From positions 62,001 through 126,000 of the forward strand of contig CAMXCT020001081.1 in the NCBI GenBank assembly GCA_947184155.2: a stretch of DNA of 64,000 nucleotides, read 5' to 3'. The notes below the pieces were generated by a model that worked only from the letters and a program-made list of their open reading frames with translations, was not told the origin of the DNA and did no database searches. The number at the start of each line of letters is the position of its first letter. The first letter of the stretch is position 1. The DNA is from Cladocopium goreaui. Taxonomy: Eukaryota; Sar; Dinophyceae; Suessiales; Symbiodiniaceae. A program made the translations under genes and the position numbers. Positions 43,301 to 55,400 of this stretch are shown here, one piece after another.

Positions 43301-46300
43301 TTCGCACGAAACGAGGTTCGATCATCAAAAACTGAGGTAAAATTGCGATTTCAAGGTGTCCGCCGCAACCCTTTCGCACGAAACGAGGTTCGATCGTCAA
43401 AAACTGAGGTAAAATTGCGATTTCAAGGTGTCCGGCGCAACCTTTTCGCACGAAACGAGGTTCGATCGTCAAAAACTGCGGTAAAATTGCGATTTCCGGG
43501 TTCCCGTTGCAACCCTTTCGCACGAAATGAGGGCCGATCGCCAAAAACGGAGGTAAAATTGCGGTTTTTCTGTGTGTACAAAGCTTCTGTGTGCTGTGTG
43601 TCAAAGCTTCTGTGTGTAAAAGCATCTGTGTAAAAGCGTCTGTGTAAAAGCGTCTGCTTAAAAGCTTCTGTGTGCTCTGTGTGTAAAAGCGTCTGTGTAT
43701 AAAAGTTTCTGTGTGTAAAGGTATCTGTGTGTAAAAGCTTCTGTGTGTAAAAGCGTTTGTGTAAAAAAGCGTCTGTGTAAAAGCTTCTGTGTGTACAATC
43801 TTCTGTGTGTAAAAGCCTCTGTGTGTAAAAGCTTCTGTGTGTAAAATCTTCTGTGTGTAAAAGCGTTTGTGTGTAAAAGGGTCTGTGTGTAAAGCCGTCT
43901 GTGTGTAAAAGTTTCTGTTGTGTAAAAGTGTCTTTGTGTCAAAGCGTTTGTGTGTAAAAGTGTCTTTGTGTCAAAGCGTTTGTGTGTAAAAGTATCTGCG
44001 TGTAAAAGCGTGTGTGTGTGTAAAAGTGTCTGTGTGTAAAAGCGTTTGTGTAAAAAACGTCTGTGTAAAAGCTTCTGTGTGTACAATATTCTGTGTGTAA
44101 AAGCCTCTGTGTGTAAAAGCTTCTGTGTGTACAATCTTCTGTGTGTAAAAGCCTCTGTGTGTAAAAGCTTCTGTGTGTAAAAGCCTCTGTATGTAAAAGT
44201 GTCTGTGTGTTAAGCCGTCTCTGTGTAAAAGTTTCTGTTGTGTAAAAGTGTCTTTGTGTCAAAGCGTTTGTGTGTAAAAGTGTCTGCGTGTAAAAGCGTG
44301 TGTGTGTAAAAGTGTCTGTGTGTAAAAGTGTCTGTGTGTAAAAATGTTTGTGTAAAAAGCGTCTGTGTAAAAGCTTCTGTGTGTACAATCTTCTGTGTGT
44401 AAAAGTGTCTGCGTGTAAAAGCGTCTGCGTGTACAAGCGTCTGCGTGTAAAAGTGTCTGTGTGTAAAAGCGTGTGCGTGTAAAAGCGAGTGCGTGTGTGT
44501 GTGTGTGCGTAAATACGTCTGTGTGTGGAAATGCTCTCAGAATGACCGAACTGTGTGGTCCAAAAGCGTCTGTGTGTAAAAGTCTCTGTGTGTAAAACTG
44601 TCTGTGTGTAAAAGCGCCTGTGTGTAAAAACGTCTGTGTGTAAAAGCGCCTGTGTGTAAGAACGTCTGTGTTTAAAAGTGTCTGTGTGTAAAAGCGTCTG
44701 TGTGTAAAAGCGTGTGTGTGTGTGTGTGTGTAAAAGTGTGTATGTGTGTAAATAAGTCTGTGTGTGTTTAAATACGTTAGCATAACCAGAGCTGTTCGAC
44801 TGTGCTGCATCTGTCGCGGACTCAGGCTCCATGTGTTTTTTCTGCGTCGGGTTGTTTCACATATGCATAGGCACTTCTGGCTGCATGTGCTATGTGTTTT
44901 TCATCTCAGACGAGCGGAGTTGTTGTTCACTGTGATTTTGCCTGAGGCACTCACAATTTTTTCCCGAGAGCGTCTGAGCGCAGGGTTCTTCCAATAGTGG
45001 GGGTCTGTATCTCATCTTCTCATCTGCACACCTTCTCATCTTCACATCTTCTCATCTTCACACCTTCTCATCTTCACATCATCTTCACATCATCTTCACA
45101 CCTTCTCATCTTCACATCTTCTCATCTTCACATCTTCTCATCTTCACCTCTTCTCATCTTCACATCTTCTCATCTTCACATCTGCTCATCTTCACATCTG
45201 CTCATCTTCACATCTTCTCATCTTCACATCTTCTCATCTTCACACCTTCTCATCTTCACATCTTCTCATCCTCACATCTTCACATCTTCACATCCTCACA
45301 TCTTCACATCTTCTCCTCTTGCCCTCTTGGCCTCTTGCCCTCTCGCCCTCTTCTTCACATCTTCTCATCCTCACATCTTCACATCTTTATCACATCTTCA
45401 CATCCTCACATCTTCACATCTTCTCCTCTTGCCTGCCCTCTTGCCCTCTCGCCCCTCTTGCCCTCTCCTTCTTTTCTATTTCTCTTCTGAAGGCGGGGGC
45501 AGGGGCAGTGCCAACGAGACGGCACGAAACGCAACCCTTTCACACGAAATGAGGTTCGATCGCCAAAAACTGCGGTAAAATTGCGATTTGAAGGTGTCCC
45601 GCGCAACCTTTACGCACGAAACAAGGTTCGATCGCCAAGAACTGAGGTAAAATTGCGATTTCAAGTCGTCCCGCGCAACCCTTTCGCACGAAACGATGTT
45701 CGATCGTCAAAAACTGAGGTAAAATTGGGATTTCAAGGTGTCCGCCGCAACCCTTTCGCACGAAACGAGGTTCGATCGTCAAACACTGAGGTAAAATTAC
45801 GATTTCAAGGTGTCCGGCGCAACCCTTTCGCGCGAAACGAGGTTCGATCGTCAAAAACTGCGGTAAAATTGCGATTTCCGGGTTCCCGCCGCAACCCTTT
45901 CGCACGACATGAGGGTTGATCGCCAAAAACTAGGGTAAAATTGCGATTGTTTCTGTGTGTACAAAGCTTCTGTGTGCTGTGTGTCAAAGCTTCTGTGTGT
46001 AAAAGCGTCTGTGTGTAAAGGAGTCTGTGTGTAGAAGCTTCTGTGTGTAAAAGCCTCCGTGTGTGAAAGTGTTTGTGTGTGTAAAAGCGTCTGTGTGTAA
46101 AAGCTTCTGTGTGTAAAAGCGTCTGTGTGTAAAAGCGTTTGTGTGTAAAAGCTTCTGTGTGTAAAATCTTCTGTGTGTAAAAGCGTTTGTGTGTAAAAGG
46201 GTCTGTGTGTAAAAGCTTCTGTGTGTAAAAGCTTCTGTGTGTAAAAGGGTCTGTGTGTAAAATGGTCTGTGTGTAAAAGCTTCTGTGTGTAAAAGCTTCT

Positions 46301-49069
46301 GTGTGTAAAAGGGTCTGTGTGTAAAAGCTTCTGTGTGTAAAAGCTTCTGCGTTTAAAAGCTTCTGTGTGTAAAAGTGTCTGTGTGTAAAGTGGTCTGTGT
46401 GTAAAAGCTTCTGTGTGTAAAAGCTTCTGTGTGTAAAAGCTTCTGTGTTTAAAAGCTTCTGTGTAGAAAAGTGTCTGTGTGTAAAATGGTCTGTGTGTAA
46501 AAGCTTCTGTGTGTAAAAGCTTCTGTGTTTAAAAGCTTCTGTGTGTAAAAGTGTCTGTGTGTAAAATGTTCTGTGTGTAAAAGCTTCTGTGTGTAAAAGC
46601 TTCTGTGTGTAAAAGGGTCTGTGTGTAAAAGGCTCTGTGTGTAAAAGGGTCTGTATGCATTTAAAACAATGCTGTCGACATCTTTCTTCTGTGTGTAAAC
46701 ACCTTTATGTGTAAAAGCGTCTGTGTGTAAAACAATAAGTGTGTAAAAGGGTCTGTGTGTTAAAGTGTCCGTGTGTAAAAGCGTCTGTGTGTAAAAGTTT
46801 TTGTGCGTGTAAACGCGTCTCTGTGTGAAAGCGTCTGTGTGTAAAAGTGTCTGTGTGTAAAAACGTCTGTGTGTAAAAGTGTCTCTATATAAAAGCGTCT
46901 CTGTATAAAAGCGTTGCGTTTCTTCACATCCACGGAATGATGGTGCCAAGCTTTTTCCGCAATGTGTGTGGGAATTACCATAGTAAAATGAGATAACACA
47001 TGTCGTTCGCAGCATCATGGTACCGAGCCTCCTGTGCATTCTTGTTGCTCACATTATATTTCTCCATGTTTTCTTTCACCCCCCTTTCATTCTCTCTCTC
47101 TCTCCTCCCTCTTTCTCTCTGTGGTTGCAAGACACGTGTCATCTGATGCCCTTTACCAAGTATCCTCTTCTTAATCAATCTTACTTTTTCACACCATATC
47201 CTTCCATAGCTCATATAAAATTCACCAACTATTCACCGACTATCTTTTACGACTACCATCCTCAGAGCTGCTTGAAAAACATGTTTTTCGGAAAAACATT
47301 TTTTTCGCTCTCGGGCCAACCGTCGTCTAGTTCTCAGGTTGAAAGCTGTGCTGGAGGCCAGAGAGGTGAACACAGCTGAAGAAGTTCATGAAACCATCGA
47401 AAAGATGAACAAAGGCCTCCGGAATTTTCTGGACTCCAAAATCTTCGTCCAAAAGTTTTCGGAAGAAGAGGCACATGTCCTTTCACAATCTCTTTGCGCC
47501 GGGTGGTCGGTTGATATCAAGATTCCTGTTCGCGGCCCAGAAGCGTTGCCGGTGATCCTCGTCGACCTGCCAGGTAGCACTGAAGGAGGACTCATTGGAG
47601 AGTTCATCAAGACTATGGTGAGAGGAAGTTGTATCCGAGCCTCTACGGCTTTGTTGGTGCTGGGCTGGGAAATGATCACAGAGCTTGACCGTGATGGAGC
47701 TGATCCCATGCAGCGCTTCTTTGGCGGAGCTTCCAATTTCAGCGGCTACTACATGGTCATCACAAAGGTCTTTGAGAAGGACACTTTCGATCAAATCAAC
47801 CCAACAGTTCGCAGGAAAGCTGCCCAGCTCAAACCGGAGCCCCTCGGGATTCGCTTCATCAACAGCTACCTCTTGAGAGCTCATGCTGCATCCCTCGCTG
47901 GCTCTCTGCCCGAGAATTTCCCAAGTGTGGAAACCGACGCCAGTGATGAAGAGAGGTGCAGGTGTGAAGGTGAGCAGCACCGATGCCAAATCATTTTCCG
48001 TGGTGTTGAGAACAGGCTCATGCAAAAGAAGGACCAGAAAAAATTCGACGGAAAAGATCTAGAGGAAGAATTGAAGGAGAAACTGGATGAGTTCCCAGAG
48101 ACTGCTAGCTTCACCTCTGAGCTCTATAGCTCTGTTGACAAACGCTTCCCAGAACTATTCTTGGGACCACATTTGGAAAGGATGCAAAGGTGCATCAGAC
48201 AGCTGGTAGATGAGAGCCACCAGCGTGTGGAGATCTGCTTAGGAAGCGAGCATCAGAGGCAAGTAGATATTGGTGCGTGCCGCAAGCTATTGAGCAATTT
48301 GGACGACGAACTCCTGGAGCCGGCCAAAGAAAAGGCGAAGCTGATGGTCCAGGGCAGGATTGAAAGGATGGCAGAGGTTGATTGGCGCGGCCTCTACCTT
48401 GAAAACACGGAAGAATTCTACAACGCTGTTTCAGAAATCTGTGGCCAAGAATTTGGAAAAAATTGGTGCACAGACCAGCCATTTTTTAATGAGATCAGGT
48501 GCTCGGCCGAGCGAGAGACCATGAGGGCCTATAAGAAGATCCTGCACCAACAATTGGCGGAAAAAGTTGGTTGGATAAGGGAAAGTGATATCCCTTCTGA
48601 CATCTCGCAATCCCTGTCTTTGAGCTCGGATGAGGCACATAAGCAACAAAATTATTTGGAGAAATTTGTTGCAGTAGCTGCAATAGCAGCTAAAGCAGCT
48701 GCAACAACAGCTACAGCAGCTATACCAGTTCTAATAGCAGGACCAGCTGCAATAGCAGTAGCAGGATCTGCATCAGCAGCTTTATTAATCACTGCCCACA
48801 GTGCCTACGCTTCATCATTCGCTGTAGCGGTGGCGAAGACTCCAGATACTCCAGACCAGAGATTGGCAGACCTCCACGAATGCAGAGACCTGAGCCTGAG
48901 CAGGTTCGACGACTTCTTCAAGGCTTCGCTCCAAACAAGCCTGGAGTCGCGGCTGAGGATGCTCGAGGAGAAGGAGTCAGACTTCCCACATCTAGATGAG
49001 AAACTTCAGCAGTACCTCACAATGTTTGGTAACTTGCAGGAGATCGCGAAAATCGTGAAAGATCCCTAG
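40347..49069 (+). CDS. Class 3 lipase fused to a dynamin-like GTPase (three main exons)
   Basis: Exon A 40347-42249 starts at a true ATG. Exon B 42366-42558 and exon C 47338-49069 join in phase, giving about 1,275 residues. Residues about 20-210 are an alpha/beta-hydrolase of lipase class 3, with nucleophile motif GHSRGG, a VFGSPRVG strand and downstream His. A helical region of about 350 residues follows. A P-loop GTPase comes next: G1 GPTKAGKSS (end of exon A), then in exon C G3 DLPGS and a candidate G4 VITK. After it come long helices, an Ala-rich hydrophobic stretch (about 48670-48800) that could insert in membrane, and a coiled tail. The layout recalls dynamin-like membrane-remodelling GTPases. 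A 174-base in-frame stretch at 40998-41171 lacks lipase character and may be an unspliced intron. Function is inferred: lipid hydrolysis coupled to GTP-driven membrane work. Confidence 0.85.
42588..42960. repeat. TC-rich 16-bp array, copy 1
   Basis: Tandem TTCTCATCTTCACATC units, mostly in register with some truncated units. The + strand is almost free of G. Confidence 0.92.
43076..43579. repeat. 72-bp tandem repeat, copy 1 (seven units)
   Basis: Units start GCAACCC at 43076, 43148, 43221, 43293, 43365, 43437 and 43509. Each contains CGCACGAAA, GAGG(T/G)(T/C)CGATCG and GGTAAAATTGCG. Confidence 0.93.
43580..44770. repeat. TG/A-rich 16-bp array, copy 1
   Basis: Tandem TTCTGTGTGTAAAAGC units and variants. 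The minus strand stays open for hundreds of codons simply because the units lack stops. Confidence 0.92.
44910..44984 (+). CDS. Possible 75-nt cassette exon copied from exon B of the lipase-GTPase gene
   Basis: After a tttttcatctcag acceptor, the sequence reads AELLFTVILPEALTIFSRER then LSAG, followed by a GT donor (gttcttcc). Exon B ends with WVVPPSCECFSRERLSAG and the same donor. The last about 25 bases and the following intron start are nearly identical to exon B. The upstream part is diverged but keeps a similar hydrophobic-PP/PE pattern. The piece is 75 nt and starts and ends in phase 2, so placing it between exons B and C would keep the frame and add 25 residues. It may be an alternative exon or only a duplication relic. 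Confidence 0.5.
45015..45470. repeat. TC-rich 16-bp array, copy 2
   Basis: Same unit family as 42588-42960, with extra catcttcaca variants and the same CTCTTGCCCTC tail. Confidence 0.92.
45531..45945. repeat. 72-bp tandem repeat, copy 2 (six units)
   Basis: Unit starts lie at 45531, 45603, 45675, 45747, 45819 and 45891, spaced exactly 72 bases. They are homologous to the repeat at 43076, with one unit fewer. Confidence 0.93.
45950..46912. repeat. TG/A-rich 16-bp array, copy 2
   Basis: Same unit as 43580-44770, here more regular (TTCTGTGTGTAAAAGC). It is broken near 46650-46720 by short unique sequence. Confidence 0.92.
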
Positions 49070-49493
49070 CCGCTGGCAAATGCATTTACTTAGACCTTCG
49101 TGACCTTCCAAATTTAATTAGACCTTAGACATGTCGAGCTTTCTTGCGAGAGGCTCCTAGCTGCTAGCCAAAGCAGTACTGAGACATGTCAAGATAGCAT
49201 AGAGATGCTATCTCCATGCAAATGATGAGGCCAATGCTGAAGCACTGTGTTTGGAAAATGATGCAGCCCTGGTCATAATTTTGGGTAATATTTTTTTCTG
49301 CAACCCTGCCACATGAATGTCTTGTTGCTGTTGCCACTTGATTTGGAGTTCTGAAAAAAATGAGCCCTGTCATGTTCCACTGAATGTTGTCACTGTTGAA
49401 GCCCTGACAAAGGTTTTTGATTTATGTTGTTTCCGTCTCCTTGCTTGAGGCTCTTTGCATTGCAGCTGGTCTTCTTTACCTCGCACTCTGCAG
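49070..49493. other. Spacer after the lipase-GTPase gene
   Basis: No coding is recognised. It ends in a pyrimidine-rich acceptor (cactctgcag) leading to the exon at 49494. Confidence 0.4.
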
Positions 49494-52400
49494 GTCAGGC
49501 AGATTGCGGGCGGAAGTCCGCTGGCCAGAGCGGTTGGTTTTTGGTTGAAAAGCGAGCAGGACCAGGATACCAAGGTCCATCAAGGTCCCAAGGTAATGTC
49601 GAACGTGGCGTCAATTTGTGTATGATTAGCACTGCGATCAACCCTGTGGCAGTTGGGTTTTTTGAATGTGATTCTTTCGCTAAAAACATGCTGAAAATGG
49701 AGTTTGGTCGTCTGACAGTGGCGTGTTGTCCCCACTTTTTTGCCGCAACCTAACATTTGCTAAAAGCGCTTTTGATCCGTTTCCAACCTGTAAACATTTG
49801 AGACAGCATCATACTAACATAAACTGCCACACTGCCACATGCACATGCCTACCAAGATCGGTGAAATGTTCCTCTATTCAAACCTTAGGCATTTTGCGTG
49901 AAAACCTTTCAGTTTCAGTTGAAGCCTTTCATTCTCCGTTTGGAATATGGCTGACCTTTTTTGACTTGCAGATCGAACCCCTGCCTTCTCAACTTAAAAT
50001 GTGTTCATGATTTTATGATAAGTTGAATATCATCAGTCTCGATTGTTTTTTGGCAGTTTTTTGTTAAAGACCCTCCCATTCTCACGAATAATTCTCGCTT
50101 GCGAGGAGGTTCAGTGACATCCAAATGGGGACGTCCATGTTTGGCAGCACAGCTTGCCGCACGTCGACGTTTGAGTCAGTTCCATTGAATGCAAGCTCCT
50201 GCGCTGCTGACTCATAAATTGGATCTTTGGAAGCGGGTCTTGCAGCTTGATGAAGTGGCTGATTCTGTCTATGACTGTGAGGCTTTGAATGCCGTGGACA
50301 ATTGAATTGGTTTCACATCAAAATCATGTTTGTTATAGATGTTCCGTGATGTTCATCCCGCTAAATAGTCCCATCACTGCAATCAGCGAATGAGGCAAAC
50401 GACACGAGTCTCCCATTGGGGGCTTCAAACATACAAGGATAGCGGATTTCTTGGAATCGCAGAAAACCATCCCTTTTTTTTGCCGTTCCATAAAGCATAG
50501 TGTTCAACCTCCAGACTTAGATTAAGTATACGCCCCTTTTCTGCTTGTGAGGTTTTGTCCCAAGTGAAGGATGACACTGTCACTGAGACAGCGGTGCTGG
50601 ATGCTGGACGTCAAGTTGACCCAAGCGGAAATGGCAAAAAAACATTGCAACAGCAGAAAGGGAGAGAATGAGTTATTGTTTTCTTTCACTTCTCATGCCA
50701 GTGGAGAGAGTTCTCATATTCTTTCTCATGGCAATCCTGTGTCGAGTCATCTACATGGAAGCAAACAATTATTCTTTGTTTCTCAGTCGAAGTTTTTCAT
50801 GTTTTTCACTTTTTGCAGAATGCAGTGGAGTTTCAATGAATTTGTTGCTTGCCATGTTGACAATCACTGTGGGTCAAGTAGGCATGAGCCCTTCAAGCCA
50901 CGAGCACAGCGCTTTGATACTTCGTCTTCTTGGCGCTTTGGGTTCAAAGCTCCGCTTATGACAGAAGATGCCGACAGATGTGTGCAACTGAGAACGTGAG
51001 ACAAGGTTTGTTGACGGTGATCGGAAAACATGTTGAAGTGACTGAAGCGGATGAAAAAGGAGCCTAGAAAATGATTGTCCCCTCAATTTGGGGATCATTT
51101 TTACATCATTTCAGGATGGAATACTCAACATGATCAGTGGGTCAATTGGTAATGACTTCCAAGGTCTGGCGCCAGACCTTTGCAGATCAGGTGCAACTGC
51201 AGTGATGGCACCTTTCGTCCTGCAGAACCGTCCTTCAATAAAACATCGGACCCATCCAAAATCCGGTTGATATGATTGATATGATTATGTTGCATTGGTG
51301 ATTGGTGACTTGACATTTTCCATCTCTGTAGGTTGAACAGAGAGAAATCCAAATGCAATTTTGAGCATCCGCAGGTCCAACAAGCACTCTACGAAGCATA
51401 TGGGAATGAGATTCCCAGCTATTTAGAGGCTGGCAAGATGGGAACTGGATCCAGGGCCGTCACATGTTTGACTTTCCATCCAGGCATGGGTGCTTGAGAG
51501 GTCTTGATGGATTCCGAGTCAAGATGCAAAAACTGTTGAATAGGGGAACAGCTCACTATCCCTCTGCTCTTCTTTTGAATAGTTCAACAGATTTGGATGT
51601 GCCTCAAATTGTTGGATGTTGAAATAAAACATGCGTCATGTGACCAATTTTGTGTATCATTTTCTAGCCCGCAATTTTGAACCCCAGGTTCTTTGATTTA
51701 TTTTTGTTGCCACAGCCCAACTTTTGGTGGCTTCCCTTCCAGGACATTGCTTCTCAAGTGGGTGTCTGAAACCCCAGAGTTGGGGTGTGAGCCACGGCAC
51801 TTGACCAATTGATGGTTTTGTTGGTTTTGTTGGGCCAATTGATGGTTGAGATATGTTGGGATTGGCAAATCCAGGCATCATGTCACGGGGAAAACATGCA
51901 AATTAAGCCAACATGTGTGAAGCTGGTGTCTGACATGAAGATATCTGAAATTTCAAGAACAAAGAAACTCATTAAGAGTAATATTGCATTTGACTAGCAG
52001 TAAACTGCATGTGATATCTGAAATCTCAAAACAGAGATGAGAAAGGCATTAATTAAGAGTGATATTACAGCTGACTAGCGGTCAACTCTGTCAATATCAT
52101 ACCTTTTCAGATCTTTTCAGAGGATTTGCGCAAGATCTCTTTAGAGCAGGACCAGCAGCAACAAATCCACTGTGGTGATCTTCATCCACCGCTCCATGGC
52201 AGGTTCGAAACTCATCGTCCAGGCACGGGCCAGCTGCCAGGGACTCAGTTCAGTCAAACCTAGCCTCGCCTGGTAGCTGGAAAGCGGATCGGGCCTGGAT
52301 TGCCATTGGATGCTCGTCCATTTTCCAAATTTTGGTCCCCCAAAATGCCGACTGAATCATACGTTTATTCATTGGTGAAGATTTGTTTCCATGATTTTCG

Positions 52401-55400
52401 TTATTTTTGAATTTCCAATTGTACATTATTTTCATGTAGTTTCTATCTTTATTCTTTGTGTTTTTTCATTTGCAGATGCTGCCCCACTCATTCAGTCGCT
52501 TCAGGCGCGATCTCGCCGATCGGTTGCTTCACCCCGCGCCGAGAGGACTGAGAAGGCGAGCCTTTCGATGTTGTTTCTTCCAGGGAGAAAGAAATTGTAT
52601 CGTTTTTTTGCTTAGGGGATGGATTCAAAGCATTCCAAGCCAAGAAAACAAAGAGAACCACCGCTTTAATGGCTTGAGGCTGATGGTTTGAGCTGTGTTC
52701 TGGTGATTGGAATATGTTGGAATCAGTTGCTCTATTGGATTCCGTTTTCCTTTCTATTGGCACTGGCAAAGCACTTTCCAGACTCAAGGACAATCATATC
52801 CCCTATTACACCCAATATTGGATCCAGAAATGAACAGATCCAATATCGAACCTATCGAAAAGAAAACATCTCTTGATGGTTTGATGCACTGTGAATGTCA
52901 GGCCGAGGCGCTGCAGCCTCAGCTCATTCAGAGATGCAGCGGTGTTGAGACACTGTTGGGTGCAAGGTGGGTTCATTGCATGGATGAATATGATTGAACA
53001 GGGATGAAAAAAAGAAAATGATGATATTAGGTTCAATACTCAAGAAGAACCGTAGTTGTATGTAAAAACATTCACTAGCTTACAACAAAATGGTAATGTA
53101 TAAGACCAGTTTCACCTACCGTAAGAGTGGTTCAACATCAACTTCTAGTCATAAGTATGGTTCAACAACGATCACGGGGAACAACAAAACCCTGGGATTT
53201 CATGCTGAGGTCGCCCCAAAGGTGTGGACCTTGGGACTGCTTGGAAGATGACATACCATATACCTGCACAATATCCAAGCTGGTTGGGAAAGGGGGGGTT
53301 GATAATTCTTTTGGACTTTCAGGAAAACACCGATTGTTTGATGATTTTGGGCAACGAACATATCCATTTTTGGGGGAACCCCACCAGTTTGGAACGACAT
53401 CAGCAGATGTTGGCAGATGACATGCCTCATGGCTTTGCCCTCCGAGGCGGAATGGATTGCCACGGTCGGGGTCTGGAAAAAGTTGCTGGGCACAAAGGGT
53501 GGCGCTTCCTGGGTCAGTTGGACCCAACCGGTGTTTGAAGGAGAAATATATGAAAACACATCAAAATGAATCTAAATATGCCCTCAACTCTTGCAGCCCA
53601 GCTTTTGTCATAGAGGGGATCAACTTGCCCTGACACTTTTGAACCCAACAGCCGACATATCCCTGACATGCTGAGGTGTTGGACATCGGCTTTATGAGGA
53701 AGGGATAGCCCTCAGAGAAAGGAGCACTGTGAAGTCAGCGATGAGTGCCAGATCAGACTTTGTATATCTTTGTATTGCCCGATGTCCGCTTTCTGTTTGG
53801 TTCTGAATATTGTACCCTGTGTTTCAAAAGTCCAAAAAAAATCTGTGTGTATATCTTAAGAGTTTGAACTTGTCTTGCAGGAGAAAAGCATTTATTGAGG
53901 AGGTGCGGCTGTACGGAGACATATCAAGTCCAGGCTGCTGTTGGCAGCCACTGACAATGTGAGGTGATGAATTTGGAGCAAGCAGACTTGAGAAACAAGG
54001 CTTGGCTCCCAGAAGTGTCGTACAAAGATAGGCCCATGCTCGGGGGCTATCACTTAACGGCGCCGCCGTAGCGCCAGTGCAGTGGGCAATCTGTGAAGAT
54101 CCTCCAGCTGTTGAACCTATGAGACGTATGGCATTGCCAGTTGAACGGTCGCTTCTTTGGTAATTTGGTAGACCTGAGTGGTCCTTGCAATGCAGAACAG
54201 CATTTTGATAGGACGCCCTTGAGGGGTTTCAGGTTTTCTGGGCGGGATTTGAATGAAGTGGCTCATTAAAATCATGTTTGGTTTTTGCATCCACCCAGTC
54301 TTTGTCCCCAAAACCTTGGTTACCACCCTTCTGCACTTTGCTTTGAGATGGTAAGGCCAAAGAGCTCTTGAGCAGAGGAAGTCGCTTGTATCCAGCCTCC
54401 CTGCGTTCGTCCATGGGTGTCATGCTTAGGATACCGTCATCCGCACGAACGCTTGTTGAACAATCAACAGGTGGCTATTACAACAGTTTCACCACCAAGA
54501 ATGATCTCTTCATATCTCTTAATCCAGTGCAGTACAATGTCCTTCTTTGTTGCACGTTGTCTCCACCACACAAATCTTCCCACTTATTTTTTGATCATGT
54601 TGCTCCAGAAGTTGTAAAACATATCAGATCTGAATCCCAGAATGAGGAATTTGGGGCATCTGATGGTTTCAAAGTTTCATGGCTTTGAGGTTCAACAGAG
54701 GAGCGCAAGGACTGGGACTCTGGGGTTGAGACTTGCTTGGGATCAAAATGGTCACACCAGAAATGGGTCGGAAGCTAGCTGTGCTGGCTTGAATCCATCA
54801 ATGCCGGGAAGTCGATTGCGGGATCAGAATCCTAATTGGGTCATTCTACTTTGCAGATCACAATCCAACATGATGCAATCTGGTTGGTGGTTTGGAACAT
54901 TTTTCAATTTTCCATATATTGGAGATTTCATCATCCCAACTGACTTTCATAATACTTTCATATTTTTCAGAGGGGTGGCTCAACCACCAACCAGACTATA
55001 TATCATCCATTATCATCCTATAACTCAGGTTATATAATTTATATATCATGAACTAAACATTTATCAATTTATCAATTTATCAATTTATCAACATTTCTCA
55101 ACATTTATCATCACTAAATCATTAGCTTCCCCTGAAACGTTTCAAACCCAGGAGCGCCGCTACCCCGGCCGCATCTGTGGCTTCAGCCCGTCCCTGGAAC
55201 ACAGCGGGACACGGCGATCGTTGAGCCCGAAGAGGGCAAGGATGGAGGCCATGGATGGGGAAAACATGGCATGGTTTGATGTTTTTTAACAAACGAAACT
55301 GGGGATTTATGTTGTTTAATTACCATATTTGATCATCAAAAATATGGTAATTCTAAGAATTCTAAGGAAGGAAATTGAGGATTCTAGCCAAAAGAAACTC

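Larger units (their letters stand above)
42559..47337 (+). other. Large satellite-filled intron of the lipase-GTPase gene
   Basis: The 4,779-base intron starts with GT (gttcttcc) after exon B and ends at ttctcag. It consists largely of two copies of the same series. Each series is the tail of exon B plus donor, a 16-bp TC-rich array, a unique spacer ending in gggcagtgccaacgagacgg, a 72-bp tandem repeat, then a 16-bp TG/A-rich array. Copy 1 runs about 42533-44770 and copy 2 about 44961-46912. The intron ends with a CT-rich tract and the acceptor. Confidence 0.88.

Noticed and set aside
43658-44832. Long minus-strand reading frames (up to about 300 codons) over the TG/A array
   Set aside because: The 16-bp unit lacks stops in these frames; the protein is a periodic artefact of the satellite.
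43076-45945. CRISPR array
   Set aside because: The 72-bp units are head-to-tail with no unique spacers, and the window is eukaryotic.
53162-53559. Two overlapping minus-strand frames of about 120 codons
   Set aside because: No domain, no splice support, opposite to the gene array, and biased composition; most likely chance.
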